Part shown: one piece after another, positions 16,406-25,263 of the stretch
How the letters are laid out: every line of letters starts with the position of its first letter
How positions within the stretch are numbered: the stretch's first letter is position 1
Assembly (NCBI GenBank): GCA_017501345.1
Contig: JAFVXC010000022.1
Coordinates: forward strand, 1-64,000
Direction of reading: 5' to 3'
Length of the DNA: 64,000 nucleotides
Source of the DNA: Clostridia bacterium
Lineage (GTDB): Bacteria; Bacillota_A; Clostridia; Oscillospirales; CAG-272
Notes under the pieces: model-generated
The model's database searches: none
What the model was told of the DNA's origin: nothing
What the model saw: only the letters and a program-made list of their open reading frames with translations
Program-made: the position numbers and the translations under genes

Positions 16406-16996
16406 ATGAACGAAGAAAATCGCACGAAAGAGACTGCCGCGGCGTGGGAAACGCTGCTCGAGAACTGCAGGAGCTGTTCTGCCTGCCCGCTTTCGAAAAC
16501 TCGGACGAACTGTGTCTTCGGAACGGGCAATCCCGACGCAGATCTTCTTTTCATCGGTGAAGCACCAGGACGCGAGGAGGATCTTTCGGGCATTCCCTTC
16601 GTCGGGCGGGCGGGAAAGCTCCTCGACAAGTATCTCTACGCCGTTGATATTCCACGTGAAAGCGTGTATATCGCCAACATTCTGAAGTGCAGACCGCCCG
16701 AAAACCGTGATCCGCTCCCCGAGGAGGAGGATGCGTGTATCGGTTACCTGCGCGAGCAGCTGAAGCTGATCCGCCCGAAGATCATCGTATGCCTCGGCAG
16801 GATCTCCGCGCTTCGTCTCATCAAGCCCGATTTCAGGATCACGAGGGAGCACGGCGTGTGGTTTCAAAAGGGTAATTATCAGATGACCGCTGTCTTTCAC
16901 CCCGCAGCACTTCTCAGAGATCCTACAAAGAAGGAGCTGATGCTGGAGGATATGAAGGAGATCAAGAAAAGGCTTGATGCACTTTCAAACGGTTGA
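16406..16996 (+). CDS. Type-4 (Fe-S) uracil-DNA glycosylase
   Basis: 196 residues. Removes uracil from DNA in base excision repair. CRSCSACPLSKTRTNCVFG gives the cysteine cluster for the 4Fe-4S centre, and a further cysteine is in ILKCRPPENRDPLPEE. The water-activating loop is FIGEAPGREEDLSGIPFVGR, and the DNA-intercalating motif is VFHPAALLRDP. Type-4 enzymes are common in anaerobic bacteria and archaea. The start at 16406 is chosen because the longer frame covers the promoter. Downstream of mecA on the same strand but with its own promoter. Confidence 0.92.
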   Translation: MNEENRTKETAAAWETLLENCRSCSACPLSKTRTNCVFGTGNPDADLLFIGEAPGREEDLSGIPFVGRAGKLLDKYLYAVDIPRESVYIANILKCRPPENRDPLPEEEDACIGYLREQLKLIRPKIIVCLGRISALRLIKPDFRITREHGVWFQKGNYQMTAVFHPAALLRDPTKKELMLEDMKEIKKRLDALSNG

Positions 16997-17219
16997 CCTA
17001 CAGAAATTTTTCGGCCAAATTTATTATACAATATTCCTTCCCTTTTTTCAAGTACCGTGCGGGGAGAAGTCGAAACTTTTTATAAAAATGCCGAATTTCG
17101 GGACGGAATTTTCAAAAACACCTTCTTTTGTTAAAATTTATTCATATATTTGCGTTATACTATAATATGGTAATATGGATATATTACGGCATATCTCTGC
17201 CGAAAGGATACTTGGATAT

Positions 17220-18221
17220 ATGAAGAAGGCCCCGAAAAAGCTGATATACGTCTACTCGCTCCTTGCGTGGACACTGACCCTTTTAGCGCTCGTTTTTCGT
17301 GTGCTCGCCCGCGTTTATTCCTACGACGTCGAGGTCGGATACTTTGAAAGCAACGCGCTCTTCCCGACACTGCACTATATTTGTCTTGCACTGATCGCCA
17401 CCCTTTCCGGATCTGCACTCATACTCTTCCGCCACTTCTCGGTCCCCGATACGGTGATAGCGAGTATGCAGAAGACCTGCGTGATGGAAAAGATCGCGGC
17501 ATTTGTCGGCGCCATTTCAATGCTTATCGTGTCGATCTGTACGGCGATCTTCTATTGGAGCACGGGCTCTTTGACACCGTCTGGATTCACTGTTTTCGGA
17601 CTTCTCTCAGCAGTCCTCTCGGTCTTCTTTTTCTTATTTTTCTTCGTTCCGTCAGCAATCGGGAAAAATCTGCACCTCTTCAGCGGATTCGCGCTCGTGC
17701 TTCATTTCGTGTATGTGCTCATCTCCTCCTATTTCGAGCTTTACACCCCGATGAATAATCCCGTTAAGCTCCTGATCCAGCTTACAGCGATCGCCGCTGT
17801 TCTCTATCTTCTGTGCGATCTTCGCTTTTATCTCGGCATCGCACGCCCCATACGTTTCATCGCCGTCTCCACTCTTTTCCTTGGTTTTTCCGTCGTGGCA
17901 GTCCTTTCGAGCGGAATATTCTCGGTTATGACCGAGGCGTATACAAAGCTCTACTATCTCTATGCCCTCACCGCCTTTGCACTCCTTCTTCCCGCCGCAG
18001 TCCGCATCACCCGAATGCTGATGCTGTGGGCACAGAGCGGCAACACACCTGCTCCTCTTGAGGATGACGAAAAGGGATCGGACGATCACGAGGTGCAATC
18101 CTACGAGAACGACGCGAGCCAAACGGCATCCGAAAGCAATGACGGCGCCACCTCCCTCGAGCCAGATGAAGGCGACTATACCGACGAAAGCATCAATGCA
18201 AGGAAGGTCTCGGAAGAATGA
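17220..18221 (+). CDS. Polytopic membrane protein of unknown function
   Basis: 333 residues with about eight hydrophobic helices (for example YVYSLLAWTLTLLALVF, LHYICLALIATLSGSALIL, FGLLSAVLSVFFFLFFFV, FIAVSTLFLGFSVVAVL) and an acidic, serine-rich cytoplasmic tail of about 70 residues (DDEKGSDDHEVQSYEND). I do not recognise a family. An ATG 45 bp upstream exists but sits almost on a possible start point and has no ribosome site; the ATG at 17220 follows GAAAGGATAC and gives a typical MKKAPKK membrane start. Its stop overlaps the next start by four bases (ATGA), so it is probably co-translated with the DNA-binding protein downstream. Confidence 0.65.
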   Translation: MKKAPKKLIYVYSLLAWTLTLLALVFRVLARVYSYDVEVGYFESNALFPTLHYICLALIATLSGSALILFRHFSVPDTVIASMQKTCVMEKIAAFVGAISMLIVSICTAIFYWSTGSLTPSGFTVFGLLSAVLSVFFFLFFFVPSAIGKNLHLFSGFALVLHFVYVLISSYFELYTPMNNPVKLLIQLTAIAAVLYLLCDLRFYLGIARPIRFIAVSTLFLGFSVVAVLSSGIFSVMTEAYTKLYYLYALTAFALLLPAAVRITRMLMLWAQSGNTPAPLEDDEKGSDDHEVQSYENDASQTASESNDGATSLEPDEGDYTDESINARKVSEE

Positions 18222-18826
18222 AAAAAGCAAGTGCCAACAAACGCATTCAGTGGTTTCACACCACCGTTCAGGCAAACGGTTTCCCAAATTCAACGCTTCT
18301 CTGCGAACGGTTTGATATCTCCCTAAGCCAAGCCAAAAGAGATATCCGCTTTCTGCGCGAGGTTCTGAACGCACCGCTCGAATACGACGCGCTTCGCCGC
18401 GGCTATACCTATTCGGAGCCCTTCTCTCTTCCCGTCACGGTCACGACGAGCAACGATGAATCCCTGAACGGACTGCTCCCGAGCCTTGACGAGGGCGACT
18501 ATCTGCCCGACAGCGACGCGGGAGAAAGCGCTAATATCACGCTTCTACAGCTTCAGATCCCCTACACGGCAATTCTCGAGATCCGGGACAAGCTTGCAGT
18601 GGCAGAGCTGAAATCCTATATTCAATACGAAAAGGGGAGCTCCGGAAAGCTTGAAAGGAACTGCTACAAATGCGAGTTTCACAGCGTTGACCGCTTCCTT
18701 GGCGCTCTTCTCTCGGTAGACGCCGACATCCGCATCGTTTCCCCGAAATGGCTGCGCCAAAAGCTCGTAAATTCCGCCGAGCGCATCCTGCGCCTGAACA
18801 GCGATCCTGCTGATTCGACGGAGTAA
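18218..18826 (+). CDS. WYL-like helix-turn-helix regulator
   Basis: 202 residues. The N-terminal 65 residues form a DeoR/HTH_11-like winged helix (RIQWFHTTVQANG, TLLCERFDISLSQAKRDIRFL), followed by RRGYTYSEP, the usual entry to a WYL-domain regulator. A WYL-like ligand domain seems present but shortened and without a clear W-Y-L triad (NCYKCEFHSVDRFLGALL, then SPKWLRQKLVNSAERIL). It overlaps the preceding membrane protein gene by ATGA, which suggests a membrane sensor/regulator pair. The target is unknown. Its end lies 60 bp before the rplJ promoter. Confidence 0.65.
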   Translation: MKKASANKRIQWFHTTVQANGFPNSTLLCERFDISLSQAKRDIRFLREVLNAPLEYDALRRGYTYSEPFSLPVTVTTSNDESLNGLLPSLDEGDYLPDSDAGESANITLLQLQIPYTAILEIRDKLAVAELKSYIQYEKGSSGKLERNCYKCEFHSVDRFLGALLSVDADIRIVSPKWLRQKLVNSAERILRLNSDPADSTE

Positions 18827-18886
18827 CGGCTCGCAAAGGCCTTCGTAAAAATTCTTGAAAATTTTCAATTTTTTTCAGAAAAACTA

Positions 18887-18915
18887 TTGACAAACCGATT
18901 TTGTTGTGGTATAAT
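18887..18915 (+). promoter_or_regulatory. Promoter of the rplJL operon
   Basis: TTGACA, 17-bp spacer ending in TTGTGG, TATAAT: a full consensus promoter. Confidence 0.92.
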
Positions 18916-18916
18916 G

Positions 18917-19110
18917 TTACCCGTTGCGGACAAGATTCCGCAATTTGACCTAAGACAGCAGGTTCCCGTAAAACGTGTTCTTTGAGCACTTTCCTGCCGA
19001 GGCGAAGCACAATCGTATCTATGCAGACCATCCCTTGGTTTGCCCTTCGAATTGTCTTTCTTTCGGCACGGTGCAGAATGAACCGTACGGGAGAAAGATA
19101 TTTTTTTGCC
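18917..19110 (+). ncRNA. Ribosomal protein L10 leader with terminator-like attenuator
   Basis: The 5' leader has the conserved CCTAAGACAGCAGG ... TTCCTGCCGAGG pairing elements of the Firmicutes L10 leader, to which L10-L12 complex binds to repress its own operon. A long hairpin (TCTTTC at 19055 to GAAAGA at 19098) followed by T7 at 19101-19107 can act as a premature terminator before the rplJ start at 19155. Confidence 0.85.
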
Positions 19111-19154
19111 CTCTTTGGTGCAATCCTTTAATTTTCATTGGGAGGTGAAAACAA

Positions 19155-19673
19155 ATGGCCAGCAAAGCTATACTGGAACAAAAGCAGGCGAAAGTAGCTG
19201 AAATCGCAGAGCTTCTCAAGGTCTCCGCAGGCGGCGTTGTCGTAAACTATCAGGGTATCACCGTTGATGACGACACGAAGCTCCGTCGTGAGCTCCGTGA
19301 AGCAGGTGTTAAGTACACCGTTCTGAAGAATTCGATCACCGGCCGTGCTTGTGACGAGGTAGGCCTCAGCGATATGAAGCAGCACCTGACCGGTATGACC
19401 GCAATCGCGATCGGCAGCGAGAACGATCCCATCGCTCCCGCCAAGATCCTGAAGAAGTATGACGAAAAGATCGAGTCCTTCTCGATTCTCGCAGGATACC
19501 TCGAAGGTAAGGTCGTTGATGCGAAGACCGTCAATGCTCTCGCTGATATTCCTACGAAGGACGTTCTCATTGCTACCGTTATCGGAAGCATTCAGGCTCC
19601 TCTGTATTCTCTGGCATACACACTTCAGTGTGTTGTCGACAAGGCTTCGGAAGAAGCTCCTGCAGAAGCGTAA
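19155..19673 (+). CDS. rplJ: 50S ribosomal protein L10
   Basis: 172 residues. Builds the base of the ribosomal stalk by binding 23S rRNA and L7/L12 dimers. The N-terminal VAEIAELLKVSAGGVVVNYQG, then KLRRELREAGVKYTVLKNS, and a C-terminal helix for L12 are as expected. It has a strong site (GGGAGGTGAAAAC) and follows the L10 leader, through which it should autoregulate. rplL follows after 60 bp. No rplA or rplK lies upstream in this window. Confidence 0.96.
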   Translation: MASKAILEQKQAKVAEIAELLKVSAGGVVVNYQGITVDDDTKLRRELREAGVKYTVLKNSITGRACDEVGLSDMKQHLTGMTAIAIGSENDPIAPAKILKKYDEKIESFSILAGYLEGKVVDAKTVNALADIPTKDVLIATVIGSIQAPLYSLAYTLQCVVDKASEEAPAEA

Positions 19674-19733
19674 TTCTCTGCTCTGCTTAAACACTTTAAA
19701 AATTTTTAACCTAATTTTAGGAGGTAATTTAAA

Positions 19734-20114
19734 ATGGCATCCGAAAAGATCACTGCTATTGTAGAGTCCATCAAGGCTCTTTCCATTCTCGAAGTTAAGG
19801 AACTCGTTGACGAGCTCCAGAACGAATTCGGCGTAACCGCAATGGCTCCCGTTGCAGGTGGCGCAGTTGCAGGCGGCGCAGCAGCTCCCGCAGCTGAAGA
19901 GAAGACCGAATTTGACGTTGTCCTCGCATCTGCAGGCGACAAGAAGCTCAACGTTATCAAGGTTGTTCGCGAACTCACCGGTCTCGGCCTGAAGGACGCT
20001 AAGGACCTCGTTGAGAGCGCTCCCAAGGCAATCAAGGAAGGCGTTTCCAAGGACGAAGCTGAGAAGATCAAGGCTCAGCTCGAAGAAGCAGGCGCAACCG
20101 TCGAGCTCAAGTAA
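19734..20114 (+). CDS. rplL: 50S ribosomal protein L7/L12
   Basis: 126 residues. Multi-copy stalk protein that recruits elongation and initiation factors. The N-terminal dimerisation domain ([21 protein letters not shown]) is followed by an Ala/Gly hinge ([19 protein letters not shown]) and the globular C-domain ([20 protein letters not shown], then [13 protein letters not shown]). The ribosome site is TAGGAGGTAA. Last gene of the rplJL operon, with a strong terminator 45 bp on. Confidence 0.97.
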   Translation: MASEKITAIVESIKALSILEVKELVDELQNEFGVTAMAPVAGGAVAGGAAAPAAEEKTEFDVVLASAGDKKLNVIKVVRELTGLGLKDAKDLVESAPKAIKEGVSKDEAEKIKAQLEEAGATVELK

Positions 20115-20160
20115 TTTGAGTGAGCGATCTACATCGCGCTTCAAAATCCTGACTGTACAA

Positions 20161-20191
20161 AAAATCCGCTGTGTAGAACAGCGGATTTTTT
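20161..20191 (+). terminator. Terminator of the rplJL operon
   Basis: 12-bp stem AAAATCCGCTGT / ACAGCGGATTTT with a 5-nt loop, continuing into T residues. The A-rich left flank makes it usable for the convergent MFS gene too. Confidence 0.93.
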
Positions 20192-20209
20192 GTTTTATCG
20201 ACTTCTTGA

Positions 20210-21754
20210 TCAGTCATCTCCCCCGAAGGCTTCGATTCCCTTCTGAGCCACGGGCTTGACGTCACCGTGGCGCACGAAGAGCATCGTCAGGAAGGAGAGT
20301 CCCGCAAATACCGTTGCGTACGGAAACAGCGTTGTAAACGCGATCTTATCCATAAAGAGACCGGAAAGAACGGGAGTGAATGCTTGCGCAAGCATTGATG
20401 CGGTATAATAATAGCCGGTATACTTGCCGACGTCACCGCCGCGCGCAAGCTCGACCACCATCGGATAGGAGTTGACGTTGATCGTTGCCCAACCGATCCC
20501 CGCCATTGCAAACAGGATCGTCATAACGATCACGTTCGTTCCCTCGCGTAGGAAGGATGCGGCACCAAAGGAGGATGCAAGGATCAGAACTCCGACAAGG
20601 ATCATTTTCTTTCGTCCGAATTTTGAAGAAAGAAAGCCGATCGGCAGATAAGCGGCGATCGCTGCTGCCTGCGCAATCAAAAGCGTCATATTATAATCAA
20701 GTCCAAGCACCTTATCGGCATATACGGAATACTTGCTCGTTACGGCGTTGTAGCCCATATACCAAAGTGCGACCGAGGCAAGGATCAGGATCAGTGACCG
20801 AAGCTCCGCACGCGTGATCCTGCGCTTTTCCTTTGCCTCCTCTTCTTCCGTCTCACTACCGTTTACCGCATCTGCCTCCGCAGCCCACTGCGGCTCCTTG
20901 ACCGTAAACAGAAACAGAAGAAGCGAGACAAGCATAATTGCCGCCACCGCAATAAAGAAGGGCTGATATGCCATCAGAGCATTCTCAGGCTTTCCGGTCC
21001 CGAAAGCCATACCGAGCACGAGCACCAAAGCACCGCCGATGCTTCCCATCAGATTGATCACCGCGTTTGCCTTAGAGCGAAGGGGCTTCGGCGTAACGTC
21101 AGGCATCAGCGCGACGGCGGGCGAACGGAAGATGCCCATCGAGATCAGAATAAAAAGGAGGATCAAAACAAAGAATACGAGTGTCATCGGAGATTCGACC
21201 GTTTTTTGCCAGACATAGCTTTGCCGCGCGGGAACCACGTAATTGATATAAGGCTCGCCGTTCTCCGTCTTGTCATTCGTTCGGATCGCGACAAACTCTT
21301 CACGCGTGTAAAGATCCTTCAGGACGAACCGCTCGCCGTCGGGCGTCTTGAGCGTCACATCGGACTGCGAGTCGTAGATCTCCTCGAGAACCAAAGAATC
21401 GTCAACGCGCGACACCTCCCGAATCTTCATAAGCTGCATCTGATCGACGAAGGAAAGTCCGATAAACAGCACGATCGCGAGCACAGTTCCGATCAGAATA
21501 AAGGGTGTTCGCTTCCCTCTTTTCGATTTACTTCTGTCCGAAAGCGAACCGAAAAAGGGCAGCAGCAAAAGTGCGAGCAGATTGTCAAGTGCCATGATCG
21601 CACCCGACCAGGTCTGCGAAAGACCGAACTTATCGGTCAGGATCTTCGGGATAATGCTGTCATACGCCTGCCAGAAGGCGATGATCAGGAAGAACGCGAA
21701 GCCTACAAGAAGCGTACGCTTGTAATTCAACTTCACTTTACTGAGTTTTTCCAT
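20210..21754 (-). CDS. Major facilitator superfamily transporter (SLC45/sugar-porter-like)
   Basis: 514 residues, about 12 membrane helices. The loop after helix 2 has GSLSDRSKSKRGKRTPFILIG, the MFS signature; this and WQAYDSIIPKIL recall the SLC45 / GPH-type sugar carriers. Between helices 3 and 4 sits an unusual extracytoplasmic insert of about 75 residues (REVSRVDDSLVLEEIYDSQS through VVPARQSYVWQKTV). A second acidic loop (EADAVNGSETEEEEAKEKRR) separates the halves. The substrate is unknown; a sugar is likely by family. It stands alone, convergent with rplJL. Confidence 0.8.
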   Translation of the reverse strand: MEKLSKVKLNYKRTLLVGFAFFLIIAFWQAYDSIIPKILTDKFGLSQTWSGAIMALDNLLALLLLPFFGSLSDRSKSKRGKRTPFILIGTVLAIVLFIGLSFVDQMQLMKIREVSRVDDSLVLEEIYDSQSDVTLKTPDGERFVLKDLYTREEFVAIRTNDKTENGEPYINYVVPARQSYVWQKTVESPMTLVFFVLILLFILISMGIFRSPAVALMPDVTPKPLRSKANAVINLMGSIGGALVLVLGMAFGTGKPENALMAYQPFFIAVAAIMLVSLLLFLFTVKEPQWAAEADAVNGSETEEEEAKEKRRITRAELRSLILILASVALWYMGYNAVTSKYSVYADKVLGLDYNMTLLIAQAAAIAAYLPIGFLSSKFGRKKMILVGVLILASSFGAASFLREGTNVIVMTILFAMAGIGWATINVNSYPMVVELARGGDVGKYTGYYYTASMLAQAFTPVLSGLFMDKIAFTTLFPYATVFAGLSFLTMLFVRHGDVKPVAQKGIEAFGGDD

Positions 21755-21796
21755 TTGTTTGTCGTTCCTTCCTTAAAAAATATGTAGATCGCGCGG

Positions 21797-22360
21797 TCAG
21801 ATCTTCAGGATACGCGCCGCCTTAAGTACTGCCATTTGCGTTTTTCCGTCGGCGATCTCGTTTCGCTCAACCATTCCGACGAGCTCTGAAAGCGGCACAC
21901 GCACAAGCTCAAGAAATTCGTCATCGTCGGTATGCAGAACACCCTTTTCAAGATCGGTCGCAAGATAGACCCAGATCCTTTCGTCGAGAATCGCGGGTGA
22001 AGAATAGTATTCCCCAAGAAAAGTAAGATTTTCGCACTTATAACCGGTTTCTTCTTCCAGCTCACGTTTCGCGGCAGAAAGCGGATCCTCAGAGAAGGAG
22101 TCGCGCTTACCTGCAGGGATCTCAAGAATGACCCGATCGAAGGGATAGCGGAACTGACGAACGAGAAGTGCATCTCCCTCCTTCGTGATCGGCAGAACTG
22201 CTGCGGCACCGATGTGACGGATATATTCCCGCACGCTCGTTTTTCCGTCAGGAAGCCTGACGGTATCTCTGAAGAGATGCACGACGGCACCGTTATAAAT
22301 ATCCTCGCCTGTAATCCTGCTTTCGCGAAGCATCTCTGTATCGATCTCGTTTGAATTCAT
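21797..22360 (-). CDS. nudF: Nudix hydrolase, ADP-ribose pyrophosphatase type
   Basis: 187 residues. Hydrolyses ADP-ribose to AMP and ribose 5-phosphate. The pattern VLPITKEGDALLVRQFRYP, EIPAGK, and a Nudix helix (AAKRELEEETGY) followed by a proline 15 or so residues on (SSPAILDERI) fits the ADPRase subgroup. The Nudix box carries one extra residue: AGKRDSFSED gives G-x6-E instead of G-x5-E. I start at 22360 (behind AAAAGGAG) since the open frame upstream runs through the promoter and the divergent rnhA promoter. Confidence 0.87.
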   Translation of the reverse strand: MNSNEIDTEMLRESRITGEDIYNGAVVHLFRDTVRLPDGKTSVREYIRHIGAAAVLPITKEGDALLVRQFRYPFDRVILEIPAGKRDSFSEDPLSAAKRELEEETGYKCENLTFLGEYYSSPAILDERIWVYLATDLEKGVLHTDDDEFLELVRVPLSELVGMVERNEIADGKTQMAVLKAARILKI

Positions 22361-22396
22361 CTCTGTTCTGCTCCTTTTACAAGTGACTGTACTTTT

Positions 22397-22425
22397 ATTA
22401 TAGCTGATTTCCCGGAAAATTGCAA
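22397..22425 (-). promoter_or_regulatory. Promoter of nudF
   Basis: Minus-strand TTGCAA, 17-bp spacer, TATAAT, about 40-65 bp before the nudF ATG. Confidence 0.8.
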
Positions 22426-22474
22426 TAGGCAGGATAAATTTTTGCGTTTCCAAGGAGAATCTCTCCGGGAACGC

Positions 22475-22503
22475 TTGATTTCCGCTCCCGAATATGTTAC
22501 AAT
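22475..22503 (+). promoter_or_regulatory. Promoter of rnhA
   Basis: TTGATT, 17-bp spacer, TACAAT on the plus strand, about 56 bp before the rnhA ATG. Confidence 0.75.
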
Positions 22504-22558
22504 ATAACGGTAAGATTTCGGGCTCCGAATACGTGCGAGCCGATCGAGAGGAAAAAAT

Positions 22559-22996
22559 ATGAAGCATATTGATCTATACACCGACGGTGCGTGTCGCGGC
22601 AATCCCGGTCGGGGCGGATGGGGCGCGATCCTCGTATTCGAGGGTCATGAAAAGGAGCTTTCGGGCGGAGAAAAAAGCACGACGAACAACCGTATGGAGC
22701 TGACTGCGGCGATCGAGGGACTTCGCGCGATCAAATACCCCTGTGAGGTCACGCTGACGTCAGACTCGAAGTATCTCGTTGACGCGATCGAGAAAAACTG
22801 GCTCGTGTCGTGGAAGAAAAAGAATTGGAAGAAGGCGGACGGAAAGCCCGTTCTGAACCCCGACCTCTGGCAGGCGCTTGACGAAGAGCTCTCGCGCCAC
22901 ACGGTCACCTTCGTCTGGGTCAAGGGACACGAGGGACATCCGTACAACGAGCGCTGTGACGCACTTGCTACGGCATTCGCAGACAGCCTCTCGTAA
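22559..22996 (+). CDS. rnhA: Ribonuclease HI
   Basis: 145 residues. Degrades the RNA strand of RNA-DNA hybrids. The four acidic residues of the metal site are present: [35 protein letters not shown] and [10 protein letters not shown]. The handle region ([20 protein letters not shown]) and the histidine loop ([11 protein letters not shown]) are those of the E. coli-type enzyme. Monocistronic, between its own promoter and a strong terminator. Divergent from nudF. Confidence 0.96.
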   Translation: MKHIDLYTDGACRGNPGRGGWGAILVFEGHEKELSGGEKSTTNNRMELTAAIEGLRAIKYPCEVTLTSDSKYLVDAIEKNWLVSWKKKNWKKADGKPVLNPDLWQALDEELSRHTVTFVWVKGHEGHPYNERCDALATAFADSLS

Positions 22997-23018
22997 GCCT
23001 TGCCACACCGAAAAAAAT

Positions 23019-23067
23019 AACGCTACGGTCATCTCACTCTGTAAAGAGCTCGCCGTAGCGTTTTTTT
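23019..23067. terminator. Bidirectional terminator between rnhA and mtnN
   Basis: 10-bp stem AACGCTACGG / CCGTAGCGTT, preceded by A7 and followed by T7, between convergent genes. Confidence 0.88.
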
Positions 23068-23068
23068 A

Positions 23069-23779
23069 TTATCGACTCACACGCGAAAGGAACTCCTCCG
23101 TGATCTTCACCGAAGTCTCGGCTGCAGCGGATGCAAATGCACCGAAGTTCTCGGGCGCGCTTCCGTCCGCATTGTCGGAGATCGCGCGAATCACAACGAA
23201 GCGTACACCGTTCAACGCCGCGACGTGTCCGATCGCCGCGCCCTCCATTTCACACGCAACAGCACCGAAAAGTCCGCGGATGCGCGTCTTCTGTTCCCCT
23301 CCGCTGATGAACTGATCCCCCGAAGCAACCGTACCGACGAGGTGGTTTACACCAAGCTCTGTCAGGATCTCGTCGATCAAGGCGACCGCATCCTCGTCGC
23401 ACGGAACGTGGATCTTGTTAACACCGAGCACCATTCCCGGGGCATAACCGAGAGGCGAAATATCGTAGTCGTGCTCGACCGTATCGGATGCGATCGCAAC
23501 GTCCCCGACGTTCAAGGTATCCGAAAGGTTGCCCGCAACGCCCGTATTGAGCAGAAGGTCCACGCCGTAACGTAGGATCATCGTCTGTGCGCAGATCGCC
23601 GCATTGACCTTTCCCTCACCGCAAACGGCAAGCACTACGGGCATTCCACACAAAACACCCTCGGTAAAGGTAAGTCCCGAGGTAGTCTCTTCCCTTTTAT
23701 CCGTGATCTTCGCCTTCAGCGCCTCGGCTTCGATCTGCATTGCGGCAATAATGCCGATTTTTTTATAAGTATACCGCAT
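23069..23779 (-). CDS. mtnN: 5'-methylthioadenosine/S-adenosylhomocysteine nucleosidase
   Basis: 236 residues. Cleaves the glycosidic bond of MTA and SAH, giving S-ribosylhomocysteine for LuxS. IGIIAAMQIEAEAL with the catalytic-acid glutamate, LLLNTGVAGNL, and the purine/ribose site VACEMEGAAIGHVA and VIRAISDNADG are all present. It follows luxS by 15 bp on the same strand, in the order asrC-like, luxS, mtnN. The pair covers both steps from SAH to homocysteine plus the AI-2 precursor. Confidence 0.95.
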   Translation of the reverse strand: MRYTYKKIGIIAAMQIEAEALKAKITDKREETTSGLTFTEGVLCGMPVVLAVCGEGKVNAAICAQTMILRYGVDLLLNTGVAGNLSDTLNVGDVAIASDTVEHDYDISPLGYAPGMVLGVNKIHVPCDEDAVALIDEILTELGVNHLVGTVASGDQFISGGEQKTRIRGLFGAVACEMEGAAIGHVAALNGVRFVVIRAISDNADGSAPENFGAFASAAAETSVKITEEFLSRVSR

Positions 23780-23794
23780 AGCTCCTCCGTCCGT

Positions 23795-24283
23795 TTATAC
23801 GGGATATGAAAAATCGTTGGGGTCGCCCGCGCGGAGGACATCGAGATACCGTTTTGCTTCAAGGCAAGCCGCGCTGACCGAAAGATTGCGGTAATTACCG
23901 CATTCCTTCGCAGTATTTCCGAACATTGCACCGTCGTGCGCAAGGATCTTCTCGAGGACCTCCACAGTCACGCGTCTCGCAAGGGCGTGATCGGTACCGC
24001 GCATCAGAAGATAGAAGCCGGTCTGACAGCCCATCGGACCGAAATATACGACCCTATCGCCGAATTCGCCATTCCTGACATAGGTCGCAAACAGATGCTC
24101 GACCGAGTGCATCGTGAGGTTGTCCATATAGTCGCCCATATTCGGCGTACGGGTACGCAGATCGTAGGTCGAAACGTCGCCGTCCACGCGCGAGAGATAA
24201 AAGCCCGGAACGATCTTGTCGTGATCGGCGTCAAAGGATGCGATGCGGTTTACGGGTTCATTTGTTTTCTTCATCATATTCAC
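23795..24283 (-). CDS. luxS: S-ribosylhomocysteine lyase (AI-2 synthase)
   Basis: 162 residues. Converts S-ribosylhomocysteine to homocysteine and DPD, the AI-2 precursor. Metal ligands His59 and His63 with catalytic Glu62 (MHSVEHLFATYVR) and Cys128 (KECGNY) are present, as is YFGPMGCQTGFYL with the catalytic cysteine. The start is a GTG that overlaps the upstream stop (GTGA) and has AAGGA at ideal distance; ATG codons 6 and 9 bp later are alternatives. Second gene of the asrC-like/luxS/mtnN operon. Confidence 0.95.
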   Translation of the reverse strand: MNMMKKTNEPVNRIASFDADHDKIVPGFYLSRVDGDVSTYDLRTRTPNMGDYMDNLTMHSVEHLFATYVRNGEFGDRVVYFGPMGCQTGFYLLMRGTDHALARRVTVEVLEKILAHDGAMFGNTAKECGNYRNLSVSAACLEAKRYLDVLRAGDPNDFSYPV

Positions 24284-25224
24284 CCCAGATCCTTTGAGAG
24301 GATCGCTTCCTTGCGGGAAAGGATCTCTGAGGAAAGGATCTCTCTTTCTGCTTTTTCAAAGCCGACACGCGCGATTGTATCGGCAAATCGCTCCCCTGCC
24401 TTTCCGTTTTCACGGAAGAAAAGGATCGCCTTTTCTACGACGTCAAGCACCTCGTCGGAATCGGTAAAGACCTTCGAAAGCGGGATTCCGTTCGCCGATC
24501 TCTTTCCCCATCTGCCGCCGACATAAACGCGGTAGCCCGTGAGTTTTTCCGAGACCGCGTCGAACGGACATTTGCCGACGCATCTGCCACAGTTGATGCA
24601 TTCGTCGGAGTCGATCGAGAGCTTGCCATCCCGAAGCGCTGCAGCTCCCATCGGACAGACCTTCTCGATCTGACAGACCTTACACCCACGGCACTTGTCA
24701 CAGTCGATCAAAGGAACGCGCTGACCGATCACGCCGAGGTCATTCAGATCGGGCTTTACGCACTTGTTCGGGCATCCGCTTACGGCGATCTTGAACTTGT
24801 GCGGAAGCTTCACACTGTGATAGCCCCGATAAAACCGCTCGTGAATACGGAGCGAAAGATCATAGGTGTCAATGAGTCCGAACACGCAGGTCGTTCCCTT
24901 GCAGGAAACGACGGGGCGCACCTTCGCGCCCGTTCCGCCCGTTTCGAGCCCTGCATTCTTCAAAAATGCAACAAGCGGCTCGACGTTTTCGTACGGAACA
25001 CGCTGGATCTCGACCGTCTGTCGGGTCGTCATCGCGACCTCCCCGCTCCCGTAGTGCTTCGCCGCCTCAGCGATCACAGAAGCCTCCTCTGCGGTGATCT
25101 TGCCGTTGCGGGTGATCACACGACAGTTAAAACAGTTTGGTGTCGTCTTATCGCGCAAAAAGCCAAGTCCCTTGACGCGCGCCATATCCTCGGGTGACGG
25201 AATGATGATGTCGTTATTTGCCAT
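24280..25224 (-). CDS. Siroheme/Fe-S reductase, AsrC-like (sulfite or nitrite reductase family)
   Basis: 314 residues. The N-terminal half is a nitrite/sulfite reductase ferredoxin-like domain. The siroheme-Fe-S cysteines are in SCKGTTCVFG and SGCPNKCVKPD. Two ferredoxin clusters follow (CDKCRGCKVC then CP; CINCGRCVGKCPFD). The order matches anaerobic sulfite reductase subunit C, but no asrA or asrB is nearby, so substrate and electron donor are open. The start at 25224 gives MANNDIIIPSPEDMARVK; the longer frame covers the promoter. Co-transcription with luxS and mtnN suggests a link to sulfur amino-acid metabolism. Confidence 0.8.
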   Translation of the reverse strand: MANNDIIIPSPEDMARVKGLGFLRDKTTPNCFNCRVITRNGKITAEEASVIAEAAKHYGSGEVAMTTRQTVEIQRVPYENVEPLVAFLKNAGLETGGTGAKVRPVVSCKGTTCVFGLIDTYDLSLRIHERFYRGYHSVKLPHKFKIAVSGCPNKCVKPDLNDLGVIGQRVPLIDCDKCRGCKVCQIEKVCPMGAAALRDGKLSIDSDECINCGRCVGKCPFDAVSEKLTGYRVYVGGRWGKRSANGIPLSKVFTDSDEVLDVVEKAILFFRENGKAGERFADTIARVGFEKAEREILSSEILSRKEAILSKDLG

Positions 25225-25263
25225 ATATGTTTCCCTTCGTCGTTTTTCATGTTTGATGTCTTC

